Translations under genes and position numbers: made by a program
The notes under the pieces: generated by a model
Databases searched by the model: none
What the model was told of the DNA's origin: nothing
What the model saw: the letters and a program-made list of their open reading frames with translations, nothing else
Assembly (NCBI RefSeq): GCF_900638335.1
Contig: NZ_LR134508.1
Location: forward strand, 1,364,001 to 1,428,000
Reading direction: 5' to 3'
DNA from: Campylobacter lari
GTDB lineage: Bacteria; Campylobacterota; Campylobacteria; Campylobacterales; Campylobacteraceae
DNA length: 64,000 nt
Shown here: positions 28,512 to 37,996 of the stretch, piece after piece
Position numbering within the stretch: the first letter of the stretch is position 1
Layout: each line of letters opens with the position of its first letter

Positions 28512-30865
28512 GTGTTTAAGACATTTAATTTATCTTTACATAAATTTTGCCAATTGCTTGTTGCATTAATATCTATACAATTTTGCAAACTTTGCTTTTG
28601 ATTTTGCACATCTTTTAAATCTTCATAAATATTACTTTGCATATAAAAAGCTCTTGCGCGCTCATCATCTTTTAAAGGATTAGCAAGTAAATCTTTAAAC
28701 AAAGTTAAAGCTTGTTGGGCTTGATTGCTTTGTTTTAAAGCCTTGATATAGATAAATTCTAAATCAGGACTAAAAAGATTTACTCCCTTTAAATTTTGAT
28801 AACCAATCGCTTTTGGAGCATAAGTTAAAATGCTTGTTAAAAAATTATTTTTTTCACAATAACGCAAAAACTCATAATATAATTCCACCATACGATAATT
28901 CATAGGAAATTGTTCTAGTTTTTGTAAAGTTCTTATCATAGCATTATAATCTTGCAATCTAAGCTCGGCAAAAAATTTAATGTAATTTGCTTCAAATTTT
29001 TCATTATCACTAATAATCGTTCTTGTATTTAAAATATCATTAATTGTTTTTATAACAAAGTTATAGCGTTTATCTTTAAGAGCTAAATCAGCGCTTTGAA
29101 GCTTGTAAAAAATAATATCATCATTTTCATTTTCCACTATGTATTTTTTAGCTTCTTCTATACGTGTTGTACGCTTAAAGCATTCAAGCATTTGTTTTTT
29201 GCTTTGTATTTTATTACCTACATTATAAGCTTTAAAATCATCATATATTTTCACAGCAACTATACATTCATCATTTTTTAATTTTTGTTCCAAAACCAAA
29301 ATAGCAGCTTGTTCTAAAATATTTTTAACTTCTTTATTAGAGTATTTTTCAATATCTTTTTGATAACTTACAACCTTTTCATAGTTTTTTTCTTGAAAAT
29401 ACAATTTTATGTTATCAAATAATGCTTTGCTAGAAATTTCACCAGCATATTTTTTCATAATCTCTTCATATCTTTGATGCAAAAAGCTTGCATTGGCATC
29501 TTTTAAATATAAAAAGTTTTTATCTTGTGCTTCTTTAATCAAGCTTACATATTCACCCAAAGGAAAATCTTCTGCGTAAAGATCTAAATATTTTTGAGCC
29601 TTAGTATGCTCATTTGCATTTAATAAAGACAAAGCAAGATCTTTTAACACTCTTTCATATTCTTTATCCACCTTGGTTAAATGTGTAAAAATATACTCAT
29701 AAATTTTAGAACTTAAATCATAAACCCTATTATTTGCAAAAGCTTTAGCTAAAGATAAAGAATTTTCCAAATCACTCATGAAAAATTCAGGATTTGATTC
29801 TAAAATTTTATTTGCTAACTCTTTAGCTTCTTTTATATTTTGTGCCTCTAGATAATTTTTTGATAAAAACAAGGCCGCCCTACTGGCTAAATCTGCATTC
29901 GGAGTAGAATAATATACTTCTTGATAAATATTATTTGCAGTATTTTTTTTACCTAAATGATATAAATAATCTGCATAATCAAGTAAAGCCATTATAGTGT
30001 ATTTATCACCTTTATGTTCGGTATTTAAAGTATCTATAATATATTCGACATTAGATCTTTGTGATAGACCCATATAAACTCTCATCATAATATACATCAC
30101 TTCTGTATAATCTTTGTCATTAATATAAGTTCTCACCCATTTTTTAGTATCATCTAACATTTGTTCTAAAATTTGCTGATCTTTATCAAGCTCGTAGGTA
30201 TAAAGTTTATTTTGTGCTCTTAGTTTATAAAGCTCAAATTCATTCATAAATACACTACCCTGATAACGCTTAATAGCATTAACAGCATCTCTTAACACTT
30301 GATCATATTTTTTAGCCTCATATTCTTGTTTAATATTAAAATAGGTATTAAAATCTGCGCTTTTAGAGGTTTCCATAGGATTAGAATTTAAATCTAGCGC
30401 TCCAATATAAGGCATTAGTCCATCTTCAAAATAAATATTAAAGTCAAGACCATCGCTTGGCTTATAATATCTTAGATCTTCTGTAAAAATAAATACAAAA
30501 TGCTTAGAAATATCTCCACTTTGACTTTGAATTTCTTTAGCATTGAAAATATCTTGAGAATAATTAAACATTTTAGCTAAAATTTTAGGATAGATTTTGA
30601 TTGTCAAAAAAGTTTGGTGCTTTTCAAAATAAATCGTAAAATCATCAAATTCCTTATTTTGAAACTGCATATTGCTAACACCCAAAACATTGCACTCAAA
30701 ATGGGTTTTTTCAAATTCAAAAACACTTTTGCAAGTAAAATCTTTATCGTCTTTTAAATGCAAAAGCGTAAAAGGGCGCTTACTTTCCTCCCCTTTATTA
30801 ACAATAATTTCAAAAGAAAATGTATAAGTTATACTTAATAAAAATAAAAATAAAACCCTTATCAT
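28502..30865 (-). CDS. pflA: Paralysed flagellum protein PflA
   Basis: Periplasmic scaffold of the Campylobacter flagellar motor; with PflB it builds the medial disk and spoke structure that widens the stator ring. 787 residues, matching the family. A signal peptide ([17 protein letters not shown]) is followed by an N-terminal beta-rich domain and then a long array of TPR/Sel1-like helical repeats from about residue 150 onward. Identification rests on length, architecture and location directly after nuoN, as I recall for C. jejuni. The -10 box sits seven bases before the ATG and there is no ribosome site, suggesting a leaderless message. Confidence 0.88.
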   Translation of the reverse strand: MIRVLFLFLLSITYTFSFEIIVNKGEESKRPFTLLHLKDDKDFTCKSVFEFEKTHFECNVLGVSNMQFQNKEFDDFTIYFEKHQTFLTIKIYPKILAKMFNYSQDIFNAKEIQSQSGDISKHFVFIFTEDLRYYKPSDGLDFNIYFEDGLMPYIGALDLNSNPMETSKSADFNTYFNIKQEYEAKKYDQVLRDAVNAIKRYQGSVFMNEFELYKLRAQNKLYTYELDKDQQILEQMLDDTKKWVRTYINDKDYTEVMYIMMRVYMGLSQRSNVEYIIDTLNTEHKGDKYTIMALLDYADYLYHLGKKNTANNIYQEVYYSTPNADLASRAALFLSKNYLEAQNIKEAKELANKILESNPEFFMSDLENSLSLAKAFANNRVYDLSSKIYEYIFTHLTKVDKEYERVLKDLALSLLNANEHTKAQKYLDLYAEDFPLGEYVSLIKEAQDKNFLYLKDANASFLHQRYEEIMKKYAGEISSKALFDNIKLYFQEKNYEKVVSYQKDIEKYSNKEVKNILEQAAILVLEQKLKNDECIVAVKIYDDFKAYNVGNKIQSKKQMLECFKRTTRIEEAKKYIVENENDDIIFYKLQSADLALKDKRYNFVIKTINDILNTRTIISDNEKFEANYIKFFAELRLQDYNAMIRTLQKLEQFPMNYRMVELYYEFLRYCEKNNFLTSILTYAPKAIGYQNLKGVNLFSPDLEFIYIKALKQSNQAQQALTLFKDLLANPLKDDERARAFYMQSNIYEDLKDVQNQKQSLQNCIDINATSNWQNLCKDKLNVLNTQP

Positions 30866-30872
30866 AAGCGTG

Positions 30873-30881
30873 ATTATAGCA
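30873..30881 (-). promoter_or_regulatory. Extended -10 of pflA, apparently leaderless
   Basis: Minus-strand TGCTATAAT is a perfect TGnTATAAT. Seven bases (CACGCTT) separate it from the ATG at 30865, so transcription would start at or next to the A of the ATG. No purine-rich ribosome site lies in those bases. Confidence 0.6.
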
Positions 30882-30889
30882 ATATTATT

Positions 30890-32287
30890 TTACAAAAGCA
30901 AAAACACGCAAGAAACACTTCCAATCAAACACAAGCATAAAATAATCTTTTGTTTTACATCTAAGTTTGCACTTTCTATGATTTGAGCTTTTTTGAAAAA
31001 AACATAAATTAAAATTTTTAAATAAGCATAAAGCATAATCATAGAGCTTAAAGCTATAGCAAATACAAGCACATAATAGCCTGAGTTTAAAATAGAAGCT
31101 AAAATTAAAATTTTACCCCAAAAAATACCAAAAGGCGGAATACCTGCTATACATAAAATAAATATAGCTAACATTATAGACAATACCGGTCTTTGATCAA
31201 ACAAGCCCGAAAAACTCTCAAATGAACTTTTTTGAAATAAACTCAATATTAAAAAAATTCCATAATTTGCAAAAGCAAAAGAAATCCAATACACAAACAA
31301 AGCAAAAATTGAAAGCAAATAAGAAGTCCCATCTCCTTGAGAACTTACACTCATACTAGAAACAATAACTGCTAATATAAAAGAAGAATGGGTAATAGAA
31401 CTATATGCAAGCATTTTTTTTACATCTTTTTGAATTAAAGCTACTATGCTTACAGCAAGCATAGAAAAAATCGCTAGCAATGCTACTATATATTCAAATT
31501 TTACCCCACCACCCAAAGCAGAAAAAATTCTTAAAACTACTATTATCATAGCTATTTTTGGAACAATTGATATAAATGCTATAAAATTTGTATGTACTCC
31601 ATAATATACATCCTTTAACCAAAAGTGAAAAGGTGCAATAGAAAGCTTTACTCCAACAATAACTAAAAACATTACTCCAGCACAAAGCAAAATAGGATCT
31701 GAAATATATTCAGAATGTAACAAATTATCTAAATCTAAAGACTTAGTTTTTAAATATACAAAAGCACATGCAAAGACAAAAAACCCAGCTCCCACCGCAG
31801 CTAAAGTAAAATACTTTATACTAGAGCTAATAGCATTATGAGTTCCTCTTAAAGCTATTAATGTATAAAGAGCTAAAGAAGAACCTTCTAAGGCTAGGAA
31901 AATTACAATCAAATTAGTACTTGACACCATTAGCATCAAAGAAGCAATCATAAATAAAAACAAAGAAAAAAACTCTGGCTTTTGCTCATCTTTATCCATT
32001 AATAAATAAAGCATTGAAAAAACCAAAATAACTATTTGAGTAAAAATTGCATAATTATCACTTACAAATAAACCAAAAAAAGCTTGAGAATTATCTAAAA
32101 CAAGGCCATTATAAAACAATAAAAAATATAAAGTACTAAGCAAAGCTATAACACTTACTCCTATATAAAAATTTCTAGAAAGTTTTTTAAAAGCACCCAG
32201 TAAAAGTAAGGCAATAGCCCAAAAAAGCAATGACAACACAGGAAATAATAATACAAAATTTAATTTTTCTAAACTAAAGCCACTCAT
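30890..32287 (-). CDS. nuoN: Complex I subunit NuoN
   Basis: Antiporter-like proton-pumping membrane subunit of respiratory complex I. 465 residues, about 13-14 membrane helices, hydrophobic throughout. Conserved pumping region visible as YSSITHSSFILAVIV near 290 with the preceding KKMLAYSS. It ends the nuo gene run; pflA follows after 24 bases with its own promoter. Start overlaps nuoM stop by one base. Confidence 0.95.
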   Translation of the reverse strand: MSGFSLEKLNFVLLFPVLSLLFWAIALLLLGAFKKLSRNFYIGVSVIALLSTLYFLLFYNGLVLDNSQAFFGLFVSDNYAIFTQIVILVFSMLYLLMDKDEQKPEFFSLFLFMIASLMLMVSSTNLIVIFLALEGSSLALYTLIALRGTHNAISSSIKYFTLAAVGAGFFVFACAFVYLKTKSLDLDNLLHSEYISDPILLCAGVMFLVIVGVKLSIAPFHFWLKDVYYGVHTNFIAFISIVPKIAMIIVVLRIFSALGGGVKFEYIVALLAIFSMLAVSIVALIQKDVKKMLAYSSITHSSFILAVIVSSMSVSSQGDGTSYLLSIFALFVYWISFAFANYGIFLILSLFQKSSFESFSGLFDQRPVLSIMLAIFILCIAGIPPFGIFWGKILILASILNSGYYVLVFAIALSSMIMLYAYLKILIYVFFKKAQIIESANLDVKQKIILCLCLIGSVSCVFLLL

Positions 32288-33756
32288 TAAAAACCTCTTA
32301 TATTATCTATGATTTTTTGATTTTCTATTGCAATATTTCTTGTTTGCATAACTTCAAGAATACTATTTACATTCAAAGCAATTTCATCAAGCATAGCACT
32401 TGGAGCTATCCCTAAATAAATTACCAATGCGCTCAACACACTTAAAACAAAAATTTCACCTTTTTTCAAAACTAGCTTTTCTATTTTTTCTGCATTAGTG
32501 GTAAAAAACATATTTCTATAAATATTTAGCATATAAATAGCCCCTAAAATGATCACACCGCCTGCTAATAATGCATACCACAAATTCACACTTGCTATGC
32601 CTTGTAAAATTAAAAACTCACCTACAAAAGAAATAGTCAAAGGTAGTGAAATAGATGAAAATAACAACACCGCAAAGAAAAAGCTAAATAACGGAGCTGT
32701 TTTGGCTAAATTTTTATAAAAGTCTAAATCGAAAGTATGATATCTTTTATAAAGCATATAAGCAGCTAAAAACAAACCGCCTGTTACTATACCATGTGCA
32801 AACATGTAAAATACAGAACCACTAACTCCATTATAAGTAAAAGTCACAATACCCAAAATCACCACACCCAAATGCGAAATTGAGCTATAAGCAATTAACT
32901 CTTTCAAGTCTTTAGTTTTAAAAGCAATTAAAGCTGCATATAAAATTCCAACTATACATAAAATAGCAAGTAAAGAATAATAATGATTTAAAGTATCAGG
33001 TGTTAAAGGCAAGATAAATCTTAAAAATCCAAAAGGAGCCATTTTAAAACTCACAAGCATTACAGACACTAGTGTTGGGCTTTTTGCATAAACCTTTGGT
33101 GCCCAAGTATGAAAAGGAAACAATGGACTTTTAATAGCAAAAGCGATAAAAAATCCTATAAAGATTAAATTTTGTGCGTTTTCAGGTATAAAAAATTCGC
33201 TCTTATACCAAGCAAGTAAATCAAAACTCCAATACCCAAAACTTTGATAATACAAAAATCCTACATAAATAATTGCTAAAAGCATGAGCATAGAACCACA
33301 AAATGCATAAATAAAAAATTTAATCCCTGCTCTATAATTATCCGAATACCTGCCTATTAAATAAATAAGTGGTATAAGAGAAAACTCCCAAAATACATAA
33401 AACAATAAAGCATCTAGTGAAGCAAAAAGCCCTATAATACAAAATTGCAGTAAAAATATACTTACAATAACACTTTTATCTTGAATATCTAAACATATAA
33501 AAGATAAAAAAATCATAATAGAACAAAGCAACATCAAATAAAGTGCTATAGCATCTACACCTATATGAAAATTAACTATCAAAGAATTTAAGCTAAACTC
33601 ATACGCTATGTCATCATGATAATTAAACAATAAAAAAACATTTAAAACTAAAATCAAAAAGCTAATTAAAATAGCAAAAGTTTTAAAATCTTCTTTTTGT
33701 AAAAACAAAGCTATAAAAGCTGCAAAAAATGGAAATAACATTAATAAACTAAGCAT
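32287..33756 (-). CDS. nuoM: Complex I subunit NuoM
   Basis: Second antiporter-like membrane subunit. 489 residues, about 14 helices. Conserved charged residues of the channel appear in YVFWEFSLIPLIYLIG near 125-140 and KDLKELIAYSSISHLGVVI near 285-303. Two bases lie between the stop of nuoL and its start. No anomaly. Confidence 0.96.
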   Translation of the reverse strand: MLSLLMLFPFFAAFIALFLQKEDFKTFAILISFLILVLNVFLLFNYHDDIAYEFSLNSLIVNFHIGVDAIALYLMLLCSIMIFLSFICLDIQDKSVIVSIFLLQFCIIGLFASLDALLFYVFWEFSLIPLIYLIGRYSDNYRAGIKFFIYAFCGSMLMLLAIIYVGFLYYQSFGYWSFDLLAWYKSEFFIPENAQNLIFIGFFIAFAIKSPLFPFHTWAPKVYAKSPTLVSVMLVSFKMAPFGFLRFILPLTPDTLNHYYSLLAILCIVGILYAALIAFKTKDLKELIAYSSISHLGVVILGIVTFTYNGVSGSVFYMFAHGIVTGGLFLAAYMLYKRYHTFDLDFYKNLAKTAPLFSFFFAVLLFSSISLPLTISFVGEFLILQGIASVNLWYALLAGGVIILGAIYMLNIYRNMFFTTNAEKIEKLVLKKGEIFVLSVLSALVIYLGIAPSAMLDEIALNVNSILEVMQTRNIAIENQKIIDNIRGF

Positions 33757-33757
33757 T

Positions 33758-35560
33758 CTACACCGCCAACGCTAAACAAAATAAACATACAAAAGCTAAC
33801 ACTGCAATTCTTAAAACCAAAGAATAATCCTTGCCCACACTAAGCACTCTAGCAAAGCTTCTAAGGAAAAATGCAACACTATCTACCAAAGTATCTAAAA
33901 TTTCTTTATCACTTTTTCTTAAAAATTCACAAAATAAAGCATATTTACTAACAATAAATTGATGATAAAATCTTGGTATATAATATTCATTAAACAAAAG
34001 CCTATAAATGCTTGTTTTAGAAAGTGATGGTTTAAACCAATTTTTCCAATAAGCTATAATAGCCAAAAGCATTCCAAGCACCGCAGCAACACTTGCAAGT
34101 GCCATAACTAAAGAATTTTGTCCGTCAATAAAAGCTAAATTTTTACTTACAAACTCCATAAAGCTATGCTCAAAAAATCCTGCAATAATAGCAAGTAAAG
34201 CCAAAGGACTCATCGCAAGCAAAGCTATCTTACTAGCTTCGTGAGGATGTTCTTCATGTCTTTTTGGAGTAAAAAATACAAGCATTAAAAGTCTAAAACT
34301 ATAAAAAGCTGTCATAAAAGCTGCTATTAAAAGCGCTAAAAAAATTCCATGGTGATGACTTATAAAAGAAAATCCTAAAATTAAATCTTTAGAGAAAAAT
34401 CCTGCAAAAGGATAAATTCCTGCCAAAGCCAAAGAGCCTATAAGCATTAAAATAGCGCTAAAACGCATACTTTTATAAAGCCCGCCCATCTTGCTAATAT
34501 CAAGTTTATCATTCATCGCATGCATAACATTGCCCGCACCTAAGAATAATAAAGATTTAAAAAAAGCATGAGTTGCTAAATGAAACAAAGCTATTGCATA
34601 AGCCCCAAGACCTGCTGCTACAAACATATAACCAAGCTGAGAAAGCGTTGAATAAGCAATAATTCTTTTTAAATCTTTAGCTACCATAGCCATAGAAGCA
34701 GCAAAAAGCGCCACAAAAGCTCCAAGTATAGCGATAAAATATCCTACTTCAGGAACTTGTAAATAAAGTTCTCCTGCGCGAATTACCAAATAAACCCCTG
34801 CAGTAACCATAGTCGCAGCATGGATTAGTGCTGAAACCGGTGTAGGTCCTGCCATAGCATCAGCAAGCCAAGTGTGGAAAGGAAATTGTGCTGATTTACC
34901 CATAGCACCTATAAAAAGCAAAATTGCTATTAATATCAAAATAGCATTATTAGCGCAACCTAAAGATAAAAGTGCAAAAAATTCATCATATTTCAAAGAA
35001 TTAAATTCTATATAAATTAAGAAAATTCCTAAAAGCAAAGCTAAATCTGCAATTCTATTCATAATAAATGCTTCATTAGCAGCAAAGGTGTATTTTTCAT
35101 TATGATACCAAAAACCTATCAAAAGCCATGAGCAAAGTCCAACACCTTCCCAACCTATGAAAAGCCCTAAGAAATTATCACTCATAATCAAAAACATCAT
35201 AGAAAAAACAAAAAGCCCTAAATAACTAAAATAGCGATTAAACCCTTCATCATGCTCCATATAAAATATACTATATAAATGCACAAAAGTAGCAACTATA
35301 CTTACTACATTCATCATAATTAAAGTAATAGAGTCTATTTTAAAACCAAAACTAACATCTACTAAAGAGATCCAAGTGCCAAGTTCAAAATTAAAATGCA
35401 CTCCATTGTTTAATAAAACAATTGAAGCAAATGCTGAAAAAGCTATAAATAAAGAAGCCAAATAACCTAAAATAATTTTCTTAGCACTAAAAGCAAAAAT
35501 ACCTAAAATAATAGCCGAAACCAAAGGAGAAAAAAGCGCAATTAAAGCTAAATTTTGCAT
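33758..35560 (-). CDS. nuoL: Complex I subunit NuoL
   Basis: Distal antiporter-like subunit with the long lateral helix that ties the membrane arm together. 600 residues, about 16 helices. FIGWEGVGLCSWLLIGFWY near 133-151 and LADAMAGPTPVSALIHAATM near 227-246 are the family signatures; KDLKRIIAYSTLSQLGYM near 295-312 is the pumping helix. One base separates it from nuoK. Confidence 0.97.
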   Translation of the reverse strand: MQNLALIALFSPLVSAIILGIFAFSAKKIILGYLASLFIAFSAFASIVLLNNGVHFNFELGTWISLVDVSFGFKIDSITLIMMNVVSIVATFVHLYSIFYMEHDEGFNRYFSYLGLFVFSMMFLIMSDNFLGLFIGWEGVGLCSWLLIGFWYHNEKYTFAANEAFIMNRIADLALLLGIFLIYIEFNSLKYDEFFALLSLGCANNAILILIAILLFIGAMGKSAQFPFHTWLADAMAGPTPVSALIHAATMVTAGVYLVIRAGELYLQVPEVGYFIAILGAFVALFAASMAMVAKDLKRIIAYSTLSQLGYMFVAAGLGAYAIALFHLATHAFFKSLLFLGAGNVMHAMNDKLDISKMGGLYKSMRFSAILMLIGSLALAGIYPFAGFFSKDLILGFSFISHHHGIFLALLIAAFMTAFYSFRLLMLVFFTPKRHEEHPHEASKIALLAMSPLALLAIIAGFFEHSFMEFVSKNLAFIDGQNSLVMALASVAAVLGMLLAIIAYWKNWFKPSLSKTSIYRLLFNEYYIPRFYHQFIVSKYALFCEFLRKSDKEILDTLVDSVAFFLRSFARVLSVGKDYSLVLRIAVLAFVCLFCLALAV

Positions 35561-35561
35561 T

Positions 35562-35861
35562 TTATTCTCCTTTTTCAGCTAAAGAGCTAAGCTCTAGTGT
35601 TCCTGTTTTTCTATACCACAAAACACAAAGCGCTATTCCAACAGCTACTTCACAAGCTGCAACTCCCATTACAAACAAAGCAAAAATTTGTCCTTCTATG
35701 TCTTTATGGGAAGCTCCAACTGTAACCAAAGCCAAATTAGCAGCGTTTAATAAAATTTCACTTGAAATAAAAAGCATAATTAAATTTTGGCGTTTTATAA
35801 TGCCTATTAGACCAATGATAAACATCAAAATAGCCACAATGTAGTATTTTTCTAACATCAT
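35562..35861 (-). CDS. nuoK: Complex I subunit NuoK
   Basis: Small membrane subunit with three helices, 99 residues. Conserved glutamates in the second and third helices are visible (SSEILLNAANLAL near 32-44 and VAACEVAVGIAL near 67-78). Overlaps nuoJ by four bases. Confidence 0.96.
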   Translation of the reverse strand: MMLEKYYIVAILMFIIGLIGIIKRQNLIMLFISSEILLNAANLALVTVGASHKDIEGQIFALFVMGVAACEVAVGIALCVLWYRKTGTLELSSLAEKGE

Positions 35862-36364
35862 TGCTCATCCTTTTTTATATTTTTTTGAGTAAGTGCTATA
35901 GCGCAAATTAATGCTATTAAGAGCAAAATTGCCATAAATTCAAACGCGAGCATGTATTTTGTAAACAAGGCAAAACCTATTTGCTGAGTTGAGTCAAGAC
36001 TATAAATCTCATTAGCTTCATTTAAACTAAAGTTATAACCCATAATAATACTAATTAGTAAAATCGCGCTAAAAATCACAGCAAAGATAAATATTCTTTT
36101 ACCTTTTAAACTTTCTTTTACTTTTATCGAAGCATCAAAAAACATCATAGCAAAACTATAAAGACCTAAAATAGCCCCACTATAAACAATAATTTGAATT
36201 GCCCCAATAAATTCAGCATTAAGTAAAAAATAAAATCCACTTAAAAAAACCATAGCTGCAGCCAAAGAACTAATAGCATAAAGCACGCTAGTACTTAAAA
36301 CACTAATTAAAAAAAATCCCAACACCAAAACACTTAATAAACAAAAAGCTATCGTTTCAAACAT
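35858..36364 (-). CDS. nuoJ: Complex I subunit NuoJ
   Basis: Membrane subunit with five helices. The ATG at 36364 gives a 168-residue protein beginning [10 protein letters not shown] and has AAGGAAG just upstream; the in-frame ATG at 36382 would add six basic residues but places the ribosome site inside the gene, so it is rejected. [17 protein letters not shown] near 58-74 holds the pi-bulge helix. Starts within the last codons of nuoI. Confidence 0.94.
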   Translation of the reverse strand: MFETIAFCLLSVLVLGFFLISVLSTSVLYAISSLAAAMVFLSGFYFLLNAEFIGAIQIIVYSGAILGLYSFAMMFFDASIKVKESLKGKRIFIFAVIFSAILLISIIMGYNFSLNEANEIYSLDSTQQIGFALFTKYMLAFEFMAILLLIALICAIALTQKNIKKDEQ

Positions 36365-36989
36365 TTTCTTCCTTTGAGGCATCTTGCTGTCTTTGCAAAT
36401 CTATCTCATAATAATTTGGAGTTTTCTTTACTAAATTATCAGCATCTTTTCTTAAACTACCACTTCCTTCAAATACCACTTGATTTTTAAGCTCATCAAT
36501 AGGGGTTAAAAAGTCTTGCTTTTGACCAAAATACGATCTTTGCTCTGCTGCATTTTCATATTCTTTGCCATGCACAATAGCAAGTTCAGGACAAACATCA
36601 GCACAAAAGCCACAATAAATACAACGTCCTAAATTAATACTATAATTTTCAACCTTTTTGCGTCCATCTTCGCTCAAACTTGTTTCCATTCTTATGCAAT
36701 TACTAATACAAATTTTTTCGCACAAACCACAACCAATACAACATTCATTTTCACTTTCAATAAAACGCATTAAGCGATGTACCGCACGGTAGCGATTATC
36801 CAAAGCAACTTTTTCCATAGGATATTTAATCGTTGCGCTATTGTTCTTTTTAAACATTTCTCTTAATACAACAAATAAACCTACAAAAAGTTCTGTATTC
36901 AAAGAACGCTTGACTACTTGTATGAATTTTTCATAAGTATTTTGAGGATTTTTACGCTCAAAATCTACTTTAAAATAACCTTTTTTCAT
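36357..36989 (-). CDS. nuoI: Complex I subunit NuoI
   Basis: Ferredoxin-like subunit that carries clusters N6a and N6b in the hydrophilic arm. 210 residues. Two 4Fe-4S motifs: [15 protein letters not shown] near 84-98 and [13 protein letters not shown] near 123-135. N- and C-terminal extensions are charged. Eight bases after nuoH. Confidence 0.97.
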   Translation of the reverse strand: MKKGYFKVDFERKNPQNTYEKFIQVVKRSLNTELFVGLFVVLREMFKKNNSATIKYPMEKVALDNRYRAVHRLMRFIESENECCIGCGLCEKICISNCIRMETSLSEDGRKKVENYSINLGRCIYCGFCADVCPELAIVHGKEYENAAEQRSYFGQKQDFLTPIDELKNQVVFEGSGSLRKDADNLVKKTPNYYEIDLQRQQDASKEENV

Positions 36990-36997
36990 TGTTTTTC

Positions 36998-37996
36998 CTA
37001 TATCACAAGCACTAAAGCACTAATTAATAAATTTAAAACCGCTAAAGGAATTAAAATCAAATAACACATTCTCATTACTTGATCAGGACGCAGTTGCGGA
37101 AAAGCCCCTCTAGCCCAAAAATACCAAAAGAACACAAAAGACACTTTCAAAAGCATCATGATAGCCCCTGGTATAATCCAAAAATCATTAAATCCACCTA
37201 AAAACAAAAGCGATATCATAATCGCTCCGGTGATCATAGCTGTATATTCTCCGATAAAAAACATACCCCATCTAAGCCCACTATATTCAGTGCCATAACC
37301 TGAAACAAGTTCAGTTTCATTTTCGCTTAAACAAAGTGGAGTTCTATTAGTTTCTATAAAAATAGCTATTACAAATAAAATAAAAGCTAAAGGTTGTTTA
37401 AAAATAAGCCAAGAAAGTATGCCTTCACTTTGATAATTATTAATATCTACCAAAGACAAAGAACCAACAAGCATTACAACACATACCAAAGAAAGCCCTG
37501 CAACACTCTCATAAGAAATGATAGAAACAAGTCCTCTTGCCCCACCTAACAATGACCATTTATTATTACTTGCCAAGCCTCCTAAAAAAATCGCATAAAA
37601 ACTAACCCCGCCCATGCCTATGACAAATAGTAAGGCCACATTAATATCAGCAATAATAGGGCGAATCACTCTACCAAATAAAGTAAATTCAGGAAAAATA
37701 GGAATAGCTGCAATTGCCACAAAAGCACAAATTGCTGCGATTAATGGAGCGATTAAAAACACCACTTTTTGAGCATAAGTTGGCACTATATCTTCTTTAG
37801 TAAAAAGCTTAATCATATCAGCAACTACTTGAAGCAATCCAAAAGGACCTACCATATCAGGTCCTAAACGACGATGAAATAAAGCCAAAGCCTTTCTTTC
37901 AAGATAAGTTGCCAAGCCTGCTAAAGTAGCAAAAATAGCTATAACAAGCACGCATTTGATAATTGTTTCTATAATAAAAAAAGTAATATCACTCAT
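36998..37996 (-). CDS. nuoH: Complex I subunit NuoH
   Basis: Membrane subunit that forms most of the quinone chamber. 332 residues, eight helices. [20 protein letters not shown] near 32-51 and the loop [20 protein letters not shown] and GYGTEYSG near 212-239 are invariant parts of the family. Overlaps nuoG by four bases. Confidence 0.97.
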   Translation of the reverse strand: MSDITFFIIETIIKCVLVIAIFATLAGLATYLERKALALFHRRLGPDMVGPFGLLQVVADMIKLFTKEDIVPTYAQKVVFLIAPLIAAICAFVAIAAIPIFPEFTLFGRVIRPIIADINVALLFVIGMGGVSFYAIFLGGLASNNKWSLLGGARGLVSIISYESVAGLSLVCVVMLVGSLSLVDINNYQSEGILSWLIFKQPLAFILFVIAIFIETNRTPLCLSENETELVSGYGTEYSGLRWGMFFIGEYTAMITGAIMISLLFLGGFNDFWIIPGAIMMLLKVSFVFFWYFWARGAFPQLRPDQVMRMCYLILIPLAVLNLLISALVLVI

